In this document: piece by piece, positions 50,243-57,959 of the stretch | Position numbering within the stretch: the stretch's first letter is position 1 | How the letters are laid out: each line of letters opens with the position of its first letter | Assembly (NCBI GenBank): GCA_965221835.1 | Contig: OZ244916.1 | Location: 1,798,001-1,862,000 of the forward strand | Source: Persebacter sp965221835 | GTDB lineage: Bacteria > Pseudomonadota > Gammaproteobacteria > Tethybacterales > Persebacteraceae | Length of the DNA: 64,000 nt | Reading direction: 5' to 3' | The notes under the pieces: model-generated | Told to the model about the DNA's origin: nothing | What the model saw: the letters and a program-made list of their open reading frames with translations, nothing else | The model's database searches: none | Program-made: the position numbers and the translations under genes

Positions 50243-51348
50243 GCACAAATCAAGGATTGCGCGGCGTATATGCCGGGCGCACCGCCATCTGCACATGCGG
50301 TCACGACGGGCGCGGGTTAGATTATCGCGGTTATCGCATAGAAGATCTCGCAACAAGTGCGGGATTTGAAGAAACCGCGTTTTTACTTTTGCACGGCGAG
50401 TTGCCGACTGCCGCCGCACTGACGGCATTCAAAACGCGCCTCGCCGGACTTCGCGAATTGCCGCCTGCGGTGCGGGATACGCTGGAACGAATCCCCGCGC
50501 ACGCCCATCCGATGGATGTGATGCGCACTGCGTGTTCGGTTCTCGGTGCGGTGGAAGCGGAAGACGAAGACGACAAAAAAACCGCCGAACGCTTACTCGC
50601 TTTTTTCCCGTCCGCAATTGGTTACTGGCACCGCTTTGTGCAAACCGGCGAACGCGCGGAAGTCGACACGCCGGACGAAGATATTGCCGCGCAGTTGTTG
50701 CGGCTGATTACCGGCGCACCGCCCCAAAAATCGCATGTCGCGGCGATGAACATATCGCTGGTACTGTACGCCGAACATGAATTTAACGCCTCTACTTTTA
50801 CCGCGCGAGTAGTGACGGCGACTTTGTCCGATTTTCATTCGGCGACAACCGCCGCTATCGGTGCGTTGCGCGGTCCCTTGCATGGCGGTGCGAACGAGGC
50901 GGCAATGGCGCTCATAGAACGCTTTTCGTCGCCCGCTGCGGCGGCGGCGGGAATTGAAAAAATGCTGGCGGCAAAAGAAAAAATTATGGGATTCGGGCAT
51001 GCTGTTTATTCCGAATGCGACCCGCGCAGCGACATTATCAAAAGCGAATCGCGGCGGCTGGCGGCGGGGCATCCGGATGCGCATTTGTTTCCCGTTTCCG
51101 AGGCGGTAGAAAAAGTGATGTGGGACGAAAAAAAGTTGTTTCCGAATCTGGATTTTTACAGCGCTTCGGCGTATCATTTTATGGGCGTTCCGACGCCGCT
51201 TTTTACGCCGATTTTTGTCGTGTCGCGAATGGCGGGATGGGCGGCGCACATTATGGAGCAGCGCGCCGACAACCGTCTTATTCGCCCTAACGCCGAATAT
51301 ATCGGTCCGGCGACTCGCCCGTTTACGCCGCTGGCAGAACGGGGATGA
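50239..51348 (+). CDS. prpC: 2-methylcitrate synthase
   Basis: Citrate-synthase-family enzyme condensing propionyl-CoA with oxaloacetate. At 369 residues it is the short form typical of methylcitrate synthases. Catalytic His residues lie in LRGPLHGGANEAAM (near 213) and IMGFGHAVY (near 252), and the catalytic Asp in FPNLDFYSASAYHFMG (near 302). The overlap with prpB indicates co-translation. The third methylcitrate gene (prpD or acnD) does not follow, so the cycle must be completed elsewhere or by aconitase. Confidence 0.93.
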   Translation: MSTNQGLRGVYAGRTAICTCGHDGRGLDYRGYRIEDLATSAGFEETAFLLLHGELPTAAALTAFKTRLAGLRELPPAVRDTLERIPAHAHPMDVMRTACSVLGAVEAEDEDDKKTAERLLAFFPSAIGYWHRFVQTGERAEVDTPDEDIAAQLLRLITGAPPQKSHVAAMNISLVLYAEHEFNASTFTARVVTATLSDFHSATTAAIGALRGPLHGGANEAAMALIERFSSPAAAAAGIEKMLAAKEKIMGFGHAVYSECDPRSDIIKSESRRLAAGHPDAHLFPVSEAVEKVMWDEKKLFPNLDFYSASAYHFMGVPTPLFTPIFVVSRMAGWAAHIMEQRADNRLIRPNAEYIGPATRPFTPLAERG

Positions 51349-51370
51349 ACGCGTCCGCCGCCTGATGAGG

Positions 51371-51399
51371 TTGACATCGGCGGGGGATGGCGGTATAAT
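51371..51399 (+). promoter_or_regulatory. consensus sigma-70 promoter for rpmB-rpmG
   Basis: TTGACA (51371-51376), exactly 17 bp, then TATAAT (51394-51399): a perfect consensus, as expected for a ribosomal protein operon. The rpmB start codon lies 28 bases downstream. Confidence 0.88.
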
Positions 51400-51426
51400 T
51401 TTAATTTTTTCTTGGAGCAATCGGGA

Positions 51427-51663
51427 ATGTCCAGAGTTTGTCAGGTAACCGGAAAAGGCGCGATGAGCGGCAACAATGTATCGCACGCGAACAACAAAAA
51501 CAAGCGCGTGTTTTTGCCGAATTTACACAAAAAACGCTTTTGGGTGCCGTCCGAAAAACGTTATATTACTTTGCGCGTGTCCTCGCACGGCATTCGCACG
51601 ATTGACAAACGCGGCATTGAAACCGTCGTCGGCGATTTGCGCCGCCGCGGCATGCGCATTTAA
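51427..51663 (+). CDS. rpmB: 50S ribosomal protein L28
   Basis: A 78-residue ribosomal protein with the family N-terminus SRVCQVTGKGAMSGNNVSHA, then NNKNKRVFLPNLHKKRFWVP. The ATG at 51427 is chosen over an upstream in-frame ATG (51412) because it yields MSRVCQ and has GGAG about ten bases before it. It is driven by a consensus promoter and followed after 14 bases by rpmG. No Cys quartet is seen, so it is the zinc-independent form. Confidence 0.95.
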   Translation: MSRVCQVTGKGAMSGNNVSHANNKNKRVFLPNLHKKRFWVPSEKRYITLRVSSHGIRTIDKRGIETVVGDLRRRGMRI

Positions 51664-51677
51664 GGGGAAAAACCGCA

Positions 51678-51845
51678 ATGGCGAAAAATATCCGCGAGAA
51701 AATTCGTTTGGTGTCATCCGAAGGCACCGGGCATTTTTATACGACTTCCAAAAACAAACGCGAACATCCCGAAAAAATGGAAGTCCGCAAATACGACCCG
51801 AAAGCCCGCAAACACACGCTTTACAAAGAAGCAAAAATTAAATAG
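51678..51845 (+). CDS. rpmG: 50S ribosomal protein L33
   Basis: A 55-residue basic protein, MAKNIREKIRLVSSEGTGHF at the N-terminus and KKYDPKARKH-like sequence (RKYDPKARKHTLYKEAKIK) at the C-terminus. It lacks the CxxC pairs of zinc-binding L33, like rpmB's product. AAGGGG lies before the ATG. It forms a two-gene unit with rpmB, the standard proteobacterial arrangement. Confidence 0.95.
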   Translation: MAKNIREKIRLVSSEGTGHFYTTSKNKREHPEKMEVRKYDPKARKHTLYKEAKIK

Positions 51846-51921
51846 CGGCGCGCGTTTGCCGATTTCGCCGGTTTTACGGCATTGTCATTAAAATGTTTTT
51901 TGCCGACCATCCGCCGCCGCA

Positions 51922-52179
51922 ATGAATTTTTACAACCGCTACCCGCGCATTGTGCGGGTGGAAACGCGGGCGCCGTATTTTCTTTTTCTGGAATTCAACA
52001 ACGGCGCGACCCGCCGCTACGATGTTTTGCCGCTGTTGAAAAAAGAAATGTTTGCGCCGTTGAAGAATCCCGCCTTGTTTCGTGCGCCGCAAATTGAACC
52101 GCACGGAGTTGCGGTGTCGTGGTCGCCTGACATTGACATTAGCCGCGATGAATTGTGGACGAACGGAAAGCCGGTTTAA
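51922..52179 (+). CDS. DUF2442 domain protein
   Basis: A 85-residue protein with the DUF2442 pattern: PRIVRVETRAPYFLFLEFNNG, then RRYDVLPLLKKEMFAPLKNP and the end GVAVSWSPDIDISRDELW. Members are small DNA- or partner-associated proteins, frequent near toxin-antitoxin or mobile genes, and of unestablished function. It is convergent with the methylase-HNH gene whose stop lies 11 bases away. No toxin partner is seen. Confidence 0.75.
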   Translation: MNFYNRYPRIVRVETRAPYFLFLEFNNGATRRYDVLPLLKKEMFAPLKNPALFRAPQIEPHGVAVSWSPDIDISRDELWTNGKPV

Positions 52180-52189
52180 CGCGGACGAA

Positions 52190-53461
52190 TCAGGCGGCGC
52201 GGGTTTGTCGCCAGTTTTCCATTTCTTCGGCGGCGCGTTGCTGCAAAATTTGGCGGCGCAAATAATCCATTCCGCGGTCGCCCTTGCTGCGATTGCATCG
52301 CGCGCAAAGCAGTTGAATATTGTCGTCAATGTCTTGCCCGCCGCGTTTGCGCGCGATAATGTGATCGTTTTCCAAGTCGCGCAAATCCGTTTTGCGTTCG
52401 CATCCGCGGCATTGTTCGTTTTGATGTTTGTATAAACGGGCGCGCAAAATGCGATCTTCGGTGCGCATTCCGCGCAAATCGGTGCGCTTCGGCGGATTGC
52501 GCAAATGCGCGATGTCGTCCGCCGCATTGACAAGCACGCGGTCGGATTCTTTGCGAAGTCGCTCCACGACAAGATTTGCCGCCTCTTCGGACAAATCCAT
52601 TCCCAGCCAGTTGCGCCCGAGTTTTTCGGCGGCGAGGCAAGTCGTTGCGCAACCGCAAAACGGGTCTACAACCAAATCGCCCGCATTGCTGGATGCGTTT
52701 ATGATTCGTTCCAAAAGCGCAACTGGTTTTTGAGTCGGATAGCCGGTCGCCTCCAAAGAATTGCCCTGCACGGGATTCACATCAATCCATACATCTCCGG
52801 GATTTTTCCCTTGCGCCGCCAACTTTGCCGCCGAAACTTTGTAGCGCGGCTTTCCCCGTTGCGCTCTTGCAAGCGTTTCGGGGTTGTATTTAACCGCAAC
52901 TGAATGTAGGTTAAATAAATAGTCGGAAGATTTTGAGTACCAAAAAACATTTTCATGCTTTTTTCCGAATCTGGATTTTGAACTCGCGCCTTTTATAAAA
53001 TGCCAAATCAATTCATTCCGAAAATTTTTCGGTCCGAAAATTGCGTCCATCAAAAGTTTTACGCCGTGCGACATTACCGGGTCGCAGTGATAATAAATGC
53101 TGCCGGTCGGTTTCAGAACGCGCCGCATTTCCAAAAGTCGGACGCCCATATAAATCAGATACGCCTTCCAACTTTCGCCGTTGACTCGCGCCATCGCGTC
53201 AATTAAATCCACCGCTTCGGGAAAATATCGCGCCATTTCGTATTCGTGGTCGGCGTGAATATCGGACAAATCCCAAGTGTCTTTGAATTCCGCCATCGCC
53301 CGCCGCCCCGCCGCCTGCACGGGATTCGCCCATTGCTTTCCGGAATTGAACGGCGGATCCAAATAAATCAAATCCGCCGTTTCCGAATCCATACTGCGCA
53401 AAAACGGCAGATTATCGCCGGTATAAATCGCGCGTTGCGGCAATAAAAAATTGGATTGCAT
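52190..53461 (-). CDS. DNA methyltransferase fused to a C-terminal HNH endonuclease
   Basis: A 423-residue fusion. Residues 1-315 form a beta-class DNA methyltransferase: motif IV DLIYLDPPFNSGKQW near 30, CDPVMSHGVKLLMDAIFG near 126, and motif I DPFCGCATTCLAAEKLGRNW near 258. Residues 335-405 form an HNH nuclease: CRGCERKTDLRDLENDHII with zinc-type CxxC, then LLCARCNRSKGDRG as the second CxxC with the finger Asn. Both halves look intact, so it may be a single-chain modification-restriction enzyme, or the HNH may be a homing-type nuclease. A compound hairpin lies just upstream of its start. Confidence 0.85.
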   Translation of the reverse strand: MQSNFLLPQRAIYTGDNLPFLRSMDSETADLIYLDPPFNSGKQWANPVQAAGRRAMAEFKDTWDLSDIHADHEYEMARYFPEAVDLIDAMARVNGESWKAYLIYMGVRLLEMRRVLKPTGSIYYHCDPVMSHGVKLLMDAIFGPKNFRNELIWHFIKGASSKSRFGKKHENVFWYSKSSDYLFNLHSVAVKYNPETLARAQRGKPRYKVSAAKLAAQGKNPGDVWIDVNPVQGNSLEATGYPTQKPVALLERIINASSNAGDLVVDPFCGCATTCLAAEKLGRNWLGMDLSEEAANLVVERLRKESDRVLVNAADDIAHLRNPPKRTDLRGMRTEDRILRARLYKHQNEQCRGCERKTDLRDLENDHIIARKRGGQDIDDNIQLLCARCNRSKGDRGMDYLRRQILQQRAAEEMENWRQTRAA

Positions 53462-53472
53462 CGCCTCCCTCT

Positions 53473-53519
53473 CGTAATCACCAAAATCCGGCGCAGAGCC
53501 GGGCGCTGATTACAAAAAC
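53473..53519 (-). promoter_or_regulatory. compound hairpin in the leader of the methylase-HNH gene
   Basis: GTAATCA (53474-53480) pairs with TGATTAC (53507-53513) and encloses a second stem CCGGC/GCCGG (53488-53492 with 53498-53502). It ends just upstream of the GAGGGAGG ribosome-binding site. The outer arm TGATTACAAAAAC is also inverted about 100 bp away (GTTTTTGTAATC at 53619-53630), so alternative pairings are possible. It could control translation of a potentially toxic enzyme; this is inference. The rest of 53520-53745 has no gene. Confidence 0.45.
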
Positions 53520-53750
53520 GACAACGCGTTTGATAGTCCCGCTTATTCCCGCCGCGGATTCTCGAAAGAGTCCGCCACGGTTTTATATGCCACGGACGCC
53601 CGACAAGGGGCGCGCTGTGTTTTTGTAATCGGAAAGATTGTAGCACAAATTCCAAAATGCGAACGCACGGGAATTTTTCGCCCCGCGCCGACATTTGCAA
53701 AAAATAAATCGCGGAAAATGCCGCCCGCAAAAACATGCCTTAAAAAAAGG

Positions 53751-53823
53751 CATCCCCAAGGGGATTCGAACCCCTGTTGCCGCCGTGAAAGGGCGGTGTC
53801 CTAGGCCTCTAGACGATGGGGAC
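53751..53823 (-). tRNA. tRNA-Glu (anticodon TTC)
   Basis: Reads GTCCCCATCGTCTAGAGG... on the minus strand with a complete cloverleaf. The acceptor GTCCCCA pairs with TGGGGAT, the anticodon stem is CCGCC/GGCGG with loop CTTTCAC (anticodon TTC), and the T-arm is GGTTCGAATCC. The discriminator is G. The final A of CCA is not encoded (GCC then T run). An inverted repeat ATGCCTT...AAGGCAT with a T run lies at the 3' end and may act as terminator. Confidence 0.95.
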
Positions 53824-53839
53824 CCGGGATGATTTTGTC

Positions 53840-53915
<76 letters not shown>

Positions 53916-54026
53916 GCCGCAAGACGTTATTTTAATTCATATCCGCCCGGTTTCGTATACTCCACTGATTGCGATGCGCAACGCACCGCCGAAAATATGG
54001 TATATTCGCAACACAGGAGGCAATCA

Positions 54027-55061
54027 ATGGAAACCCGTCCGCTCGGTCATACCGGAATTCAAGTCAGTGTCGTCTGTCTCGGCACGATGACTTTCGGCGA
54101 ACAAAACACTGCCGAAGACGCGCGCGAACAATTGGATTTCGCCGTTTCCGAAGGCATTAATTTTATCGACACCGCCGAAATTTATGCGGTGCCGGTTTGT
54201 GCCGAAACTTATGGCAAAACCGAAGAAATTGTCGGCGATTGGTTGGTGCGCCGCAAAAAACGCGATGATGTCGTCATCGCCACAAAAGTCGCCGGACCGA
54301 AAATAAGTTGGATTCGCGGCGGTTCGCGCTTGACTCGCAAACACATTGTTGCCGCCGCCGAAGACAGTTTGCGGCGGCTGAAAACCGATTATATTGATTT
54401 GTATCAGACGCACTGGCCCGACCGCAATACCAACTTTTTCGGGCGTCCGAACTATCGGCACGATGAAAATGAAAACGCTACACCGATTGCCGAAACGGTG
54501 GCGGCAATGCGCGAATTGCAAGATTCCGGCAAGATTCGCGCTTTCGGAGTTTCCAACGAAACGCCGTGGGGAATGCTGGAACATTTTCGTCTGGCGATTG
54601 ATTCCGGTGCGCCCCGTCCGGCGTCCGTGCAAAATCCTTACAATCTTCTCAACCGTTCCTACGAAATCGGAATGGCGGAAATTTCCATGCGCGAAAACTG
54701 CGGTTTACTGCCTTATTCGCCGCTCGCTTTCGGTGCGTTAAGCGGAAAATATCTCGGCGGCAAAAAACCGGAAGGCGCGCGATTGTCGCGTTGGGGCGAT
54801 TATTTTCGCCGCTACACCACCGACAAGGGAGTTGCGGCAACCGCCGATTACGCCGCCTTCGCCGAAAAACGCGGGATGTCGCCGGCGCAACTCGCTATCG
54901 CGTTTTCCGTTCATCAGCCGTTTGTCACTTCGTCCATTATCGGTGCGACGACGATGTCGCAACTGCGCGAAAATATCGCCGCCGCCGCATTGCAATTGGA
55001 CGAAGAATGCCGCCGCGATTTGGAGACATTGGGCGAAAAACATTTCAATCCTTGCCCGTGA
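54027..55061 (+). CDS. aldo/keto reductase (Tas-like)
   Basis: NAD(P)H-dependent oxidoreductase of 344 residues. The TIM-barrel catalytic tetrad is partly visible: Asp and Tyr in NFIDTAEIYAVPVCAETYGK near 50-60, Lys in VVIATKVAGPK near 90, and His in YIDLYQTHWPDRN near 130. The nucleotide-binding SSIIGATTMSQLREN is near the C-terminus. The YAVPVCAETYGKTEEI spacing matches the E. coli Tas subgroup. AGGAGG precedes the ATG at 54027; longer readings run back over the tRNA-Ala gene and are spurious. The stop overlaps the recQ GTG. Confidence 0.9.
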   Translation: METRPLGHTGIQVSVVCLGTMTFGEQNTAEDAREQLDFAVSEGINFIDTAEIYAVPVCAETYGKTEEIVGDWLVRRKKRDDVVIATKVAGPKISWIRGGSRLTRKHIVAAAEDSLRRLKTDYIDLYQTHWPDRNTNFFGRPNYRHDENENATPIAETVAAMRELQDSGKIRAFGVSNETPWGMLEHFRLAIDSGAPRPASVQNPYNLLNRSYEIGMAEISMRENCGLLPYSPLAFGALSGKYLGGKKPEGARLSRWGDYFRRYTTDKGVAATADYAAFAEKRGMSPAQLAIAFSVHQPFVTSSIIGATTMSQLRENIAAAALQLDEECRRDLETLGEKHFNPCP

Positions 55062-56893
55062 ACGAGGACGCGCGTTTGTTCGCGGACGGCGAAGATGCCG
55101 CATTGCGGACTTTGCGAAACACTTTCGGTTACGCCGATTTTGTCGGCAAACAACGCGAAACCATCGGGCATGTGCTGAATGGCGGCGATGCACTCGCGTT
55201 GATGCCGACCGGCGGCGGCAAATCGCTGTGCTATCAAATTCCCGGAATTTTACGCGAAGGTGCGGCGATTGTCGTCTCGCCGCTTATCGCGCTGATGAAA
55301 GATCAGGTGGATGCGTTGCGGCAGTACGGCGTGCGCGCTGCCGCCGTCAATTCTTCGCAAAGCGCGAAACAAACCGCGGCGGCGGAAGCGGAATTCGCGC
55401 GCGGCGAGTTGGATTTTTTGTATATCGCCCCCGAACGATTGCTCACAGAACGCGGTTTGGAAACGGTGCGGCGCGGCAAAATCGCGTTGTTTGCGATTGA
55501 CGAAGCGCACTGCGTTTCGCAATGGGGGCATGATTTTCGTCCGGAATATTTGCGTCTCGGCGAACTCGCGGATCTTTTTCCGCATGCGCCTCGCCTCGCG
55601 TTGACCGCGACCGCGGACGAACGAACGCGAAAGGAAATTGTCGACAAACTGCGTTTGCGCGATGCAAAAATTGTTGTCGCGAGTTTTGACCGTCCGAATA
55701 TCCGTTTTTCGGTAGCGCGGCGGGAATCGGGGCATCGCCAGATTTTGGATTTTTACCGGCAAAATCACGACGGGCATTCGGGAATCGTTTATTGCATATC
55801 GCGCGCCCGTGCCGAAAGCGCGGCGGAGTTTCTCGCGGCGGCGGGCGTGCGCGCATATCCCTATCACGCCGGAATGGACAAGGCGGCGCGCACCGATTAT
55901 CAGGAAAAATTCATTTACGAAGAAGGCGCGGTGATGTGCGCGACTGTTGCTTTCGGTATGGGAATTAACAAACCGGATGTGCGTTTTGTCGTGCATGCCG
56001 ATATGCCGAAAAATGTGGAAAGTTATTATCAGGAAGTCGGGCGCGCCGGACGGGACGGATTGCCGGCAAATGCCCTTCTTCTTTTCGGATTGAAAGACGC
56101 GGCGCAAATCCGGCGATGGATTGCCGAAAGCGACGCGCCCGAAGACATTCGCCGGATAGAGGGGCAAAAACTGGACGCGCTGATGGTGTTTTGCGAAGCG
56201 ACAGAATGCCGCCGCCGCGCGCTGTTGCGATATTTCGGCGAAGAATACGAATCGCCTTGCGGCAACTGCGACAACTGCATTTCGCCGCCGCAAATGTGGG
56301 ACGGCGTTGTAGCGGCGCAAAAGTTTTTATCTTGCGTTGCGCGCACCGGCGAACGATTCGGCGCGGGACAAATCACCGATGTGTTGCGCGGGCGCGACAC
56401 CGAAAAAGTGCGCAAGTTTCGTCACGACAAACTCAGCACTTTCGGAATCGGCGGCGAGTTGTCGGAACGGGAATGGCGTTCGGTGGCGCGGCAACTTATC
56501 GGTGCGAATCTTCTTTCGCCGGACGCCGAAGGACACGGCGCGCTAAAACTCAACGCCGATTCATGGAAAGTCATGCGCGGTGAACGCGAAGTACAATTTC
56601 GCCGCACCGAACACCCGCCGAAATCGCGCGGCGACAAACGCGACAAACCCGCCGCCGCCGATTTGGACGAACGACAGACCGCCGTTTTTCATGCGTTGCG
56701 CAAAACGCGCATGCGTTTGGCGAAACAGCGCGCCGTGCCGCCTTATATCATTTTTAACGACCGCGTGCTGGCGGAAATCGTCCGCCGCCGCCCGCAAAAC
56801 GAGGAAGAATTCGGCGCCCTCCACGGTGTCGGCGAAGCGAAACAAAGATCATTCGCGCACGAGTTTATTAAAACCCTGCGCGAATGCGAATAA
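55058..56893 (+). CDS. recQ: ATP-dependent DNA helicase RecQ
   Basis: A 611-residue 3'-5' helicase of recombination and replication-fork repair. Walker A is LMPTGGGKSLCYQIP near residue 50, DEAH is FAIDEAHCVSQWGHDFRPEY near 148, and the motif VI Arg finger is YYQEVGRAGRDG near 330. The RecQ-Ct zinc motif is CEATECRRR...CGNCDNC near 385-410, followed by winged helix and an HRDC domain (residues 535-605). A GTG start at 55058 overlaps the aldo/keto reductase stop by four bases and gives the canonical length. Confidence 0.95.
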   Translation: MNEDARLFADGEDAALRTLRNTFGYADFVGKQRETIGHVLNGGDALALMPTGGGKSLCYQIPGILREGAAIVVSPLIALMKDQVDALRQYGVRAAAVNSSQSAKQTAAAEAEFARGELDFLYIAPERLLTERGLETVRRGKIALFAIDEAHCVSQWGHDFRPEYLRLGELADLFPHAPRLALTATADERTRKEIVDKLRLRDAKIVVASFDRPNIRFSVARRESGHRQILDFYRQNHDGHSGIVYCISRARAESAAEFLAAAGVRAYPYHAGMDKAARTDYQEKFIYEEGAVMCATVAFGMGINKPDVRFVVHADMPKNVESYYQEVGRAGRDGLPANALLLFGLKDAAQIRRWIAESDAPEDIRRIEGQKLDALMVFCEATECRRRALLRYFGEEYESPCGNCDNCISPPQMWDGVVAAQKFLSCVARTGERFGAGQITDVLRGRDTEKVRKFRHDKLSTFGIGGELSEREWRSVARQLIGANLLSPDAEGHGALKLNADSWKVMRGEREVQFRRTEHPPKSRGDKRDKPAAADLDERQTAVFHALRKTRMRLAKQRAVPPYIIFNDRVLAEIVRRRPQNEEEFGALHGVGEAKQRSFAHEFIKTLRECE

Positions 56894-56972
56894 TATTTCG
56901 TCCGCGTACCGTTCGCGCACCGTTCTCGCACGAAAGGGAATTAAATCCCGTTCCGCACCGCGCGGCGATTGA

Positions 56973-57185
56973 TTATAAAGGCGTTACGTTTGAGGCGAGG
57001 GGACCCTTTGCGCCGTCCGTCACTTCCATCGTTACTTTTTGACCCTCGCGCAAAGTTTTGCGTCCGCTGCCGTTGATGGAATTGAAATGGACGAACACAT
57101 CCCTTTCACCGTTGTCGCGCGCGATAAAGCCGAAACCTTTGTCATCGTTGAACCACTTGACCGTACCGGTCACTTCATTTGCCAT
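56973..57185 (-). CDS. cold-shock domain protein
   Basis: A 70-residue CspA-family RNA/ssDNA-binding protein. RNP1 is KGFGFIARD and RNP2 VFVHFNSI; the N-terminus is GTVKWFNDDKGFG. It acts as an RNA chaperone or transcription antiterminator. AGAGAGTG-type purine sequence precedes the start on the minus strand. It is convergent with recQ and followed on its strand by a short spacer. Which Csp paralogue it is cannot be decided. Confidence 0.93.
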   Translation of the reverse strand: MANEVTGTVKWFNDDKGFGFIARDNGERDVFVHFNSINGSGRKTLREGQKVTMEVTDGAKGPLASNVTPL

Positions 57186-57328
57186 TTTTTTTACACTCTC
57201 TTTGTTTTGTTAATATCCGTCGTCTGCGCGACTTCGCATATTTTAACACAAACGCGCGGGCAATTAACAATTTCGCGATAATTTTTACCGAAAATCGCGC
57301 GCAATGTCGCGCAAAGTGGAAAAATTGT

Positions 57329-57901
57329 TCAGACGGAAACGCGTTCTAAATATTCGCCGCTGTCGGTGCTGACACGAACGGTCTCGCCGGTGGAAATAAA
57401 CGGCGGCACCATCACGGTAATGCCGGTTTCCATAATCGCCGGTTTGTAGGAAGACGATGCCGTCGCGCCTTTCGCTTGCGGGTCGGTGTCCGTGATTTTT
57501 AAATCCACCGAAGACGGCAGTACCACGCCTATCGGACGGTCGTCGTAAAAATTGACTTCCACCGGCATATCCGGCAGCATATAACCCTCGCACCCTTCAA
57601 AAAAATCCGCACCCAAACCGGTCTGCTCAAAAGTTTCCTCGTCCATCATAATAAAGTTTTCGTCTTCGCGGTACAGAAAACGCATTTTTCGCTGTTCGAC
57701 AAACGGGCGTTCTACTTTTTCGTCGGTGCGCAGACGGAAACTGTTTTTGGTGCCGCCGGCGATGTCTTTTGCCTCCACTTGCATATATGCACCGCCGCGT
57801 CCGCCGACATGTACATGTCGCGATTTGACGACACGCCACAGCCGTCCTTCCATTTCTATCAGGATTCCTCCGCGCACTTCGGTCGCCGCAATTTTCGTCA
57901 T
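57329..57901 (-). CDS. efp: elongation factor P with Arg at the modification site
   Basis: Three-domain tRNA-mimic of 190 residues that relieves ribosome stalling at polyproline. The domain I tip, usually PGKGGA with a modified Lys, reads VGGRGGAY here, placing Arg35 where Lys is normally lysylated. KNSFRLRTDEKVERPFVEQR and FMMDEETFEQ-like sequence, and the C-terminal ISTGETVRVSTDSGEYLERV, confirm EF-P rather than YeiP. Arg-type EF-P in other bacteria is rhamnosylated by EarP; neither EarP nor EpmA/EpmB is in this window. It is transcribed away from the antiporter gene. Confidence 0.93.
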   Translation of the reverse strand: MTKIAATEVRGGILIEMEGRLWRVVKSRHVHVGGRGGAYMQVEAKDIAGGTKNSFRLRTDEKVERPFVEQRKMRFLYREDENFIMMDEETFEQTGLGADFFEGCEGYMLPDMPVEVNFYDDRPIGVVLPSSVDLKITDTDPQAKGATASSSYKPAIMETGITVMVPPFISTGETVRVSTDSGEYLERVSV

Positions 57902-57959
57902 TTTTTCATCCGTCCAATTTGCAGTAAAATTGGTATTATAACCTTTTAACTATCTGTTT

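Noticed and set aside
54791..55057. N-terminal extension of RecQ
   Set aside because: It overlaps the conserved end of the aldo/keto reductase in another frame and has no homology; the GTG at 55058 gives the canonical start.
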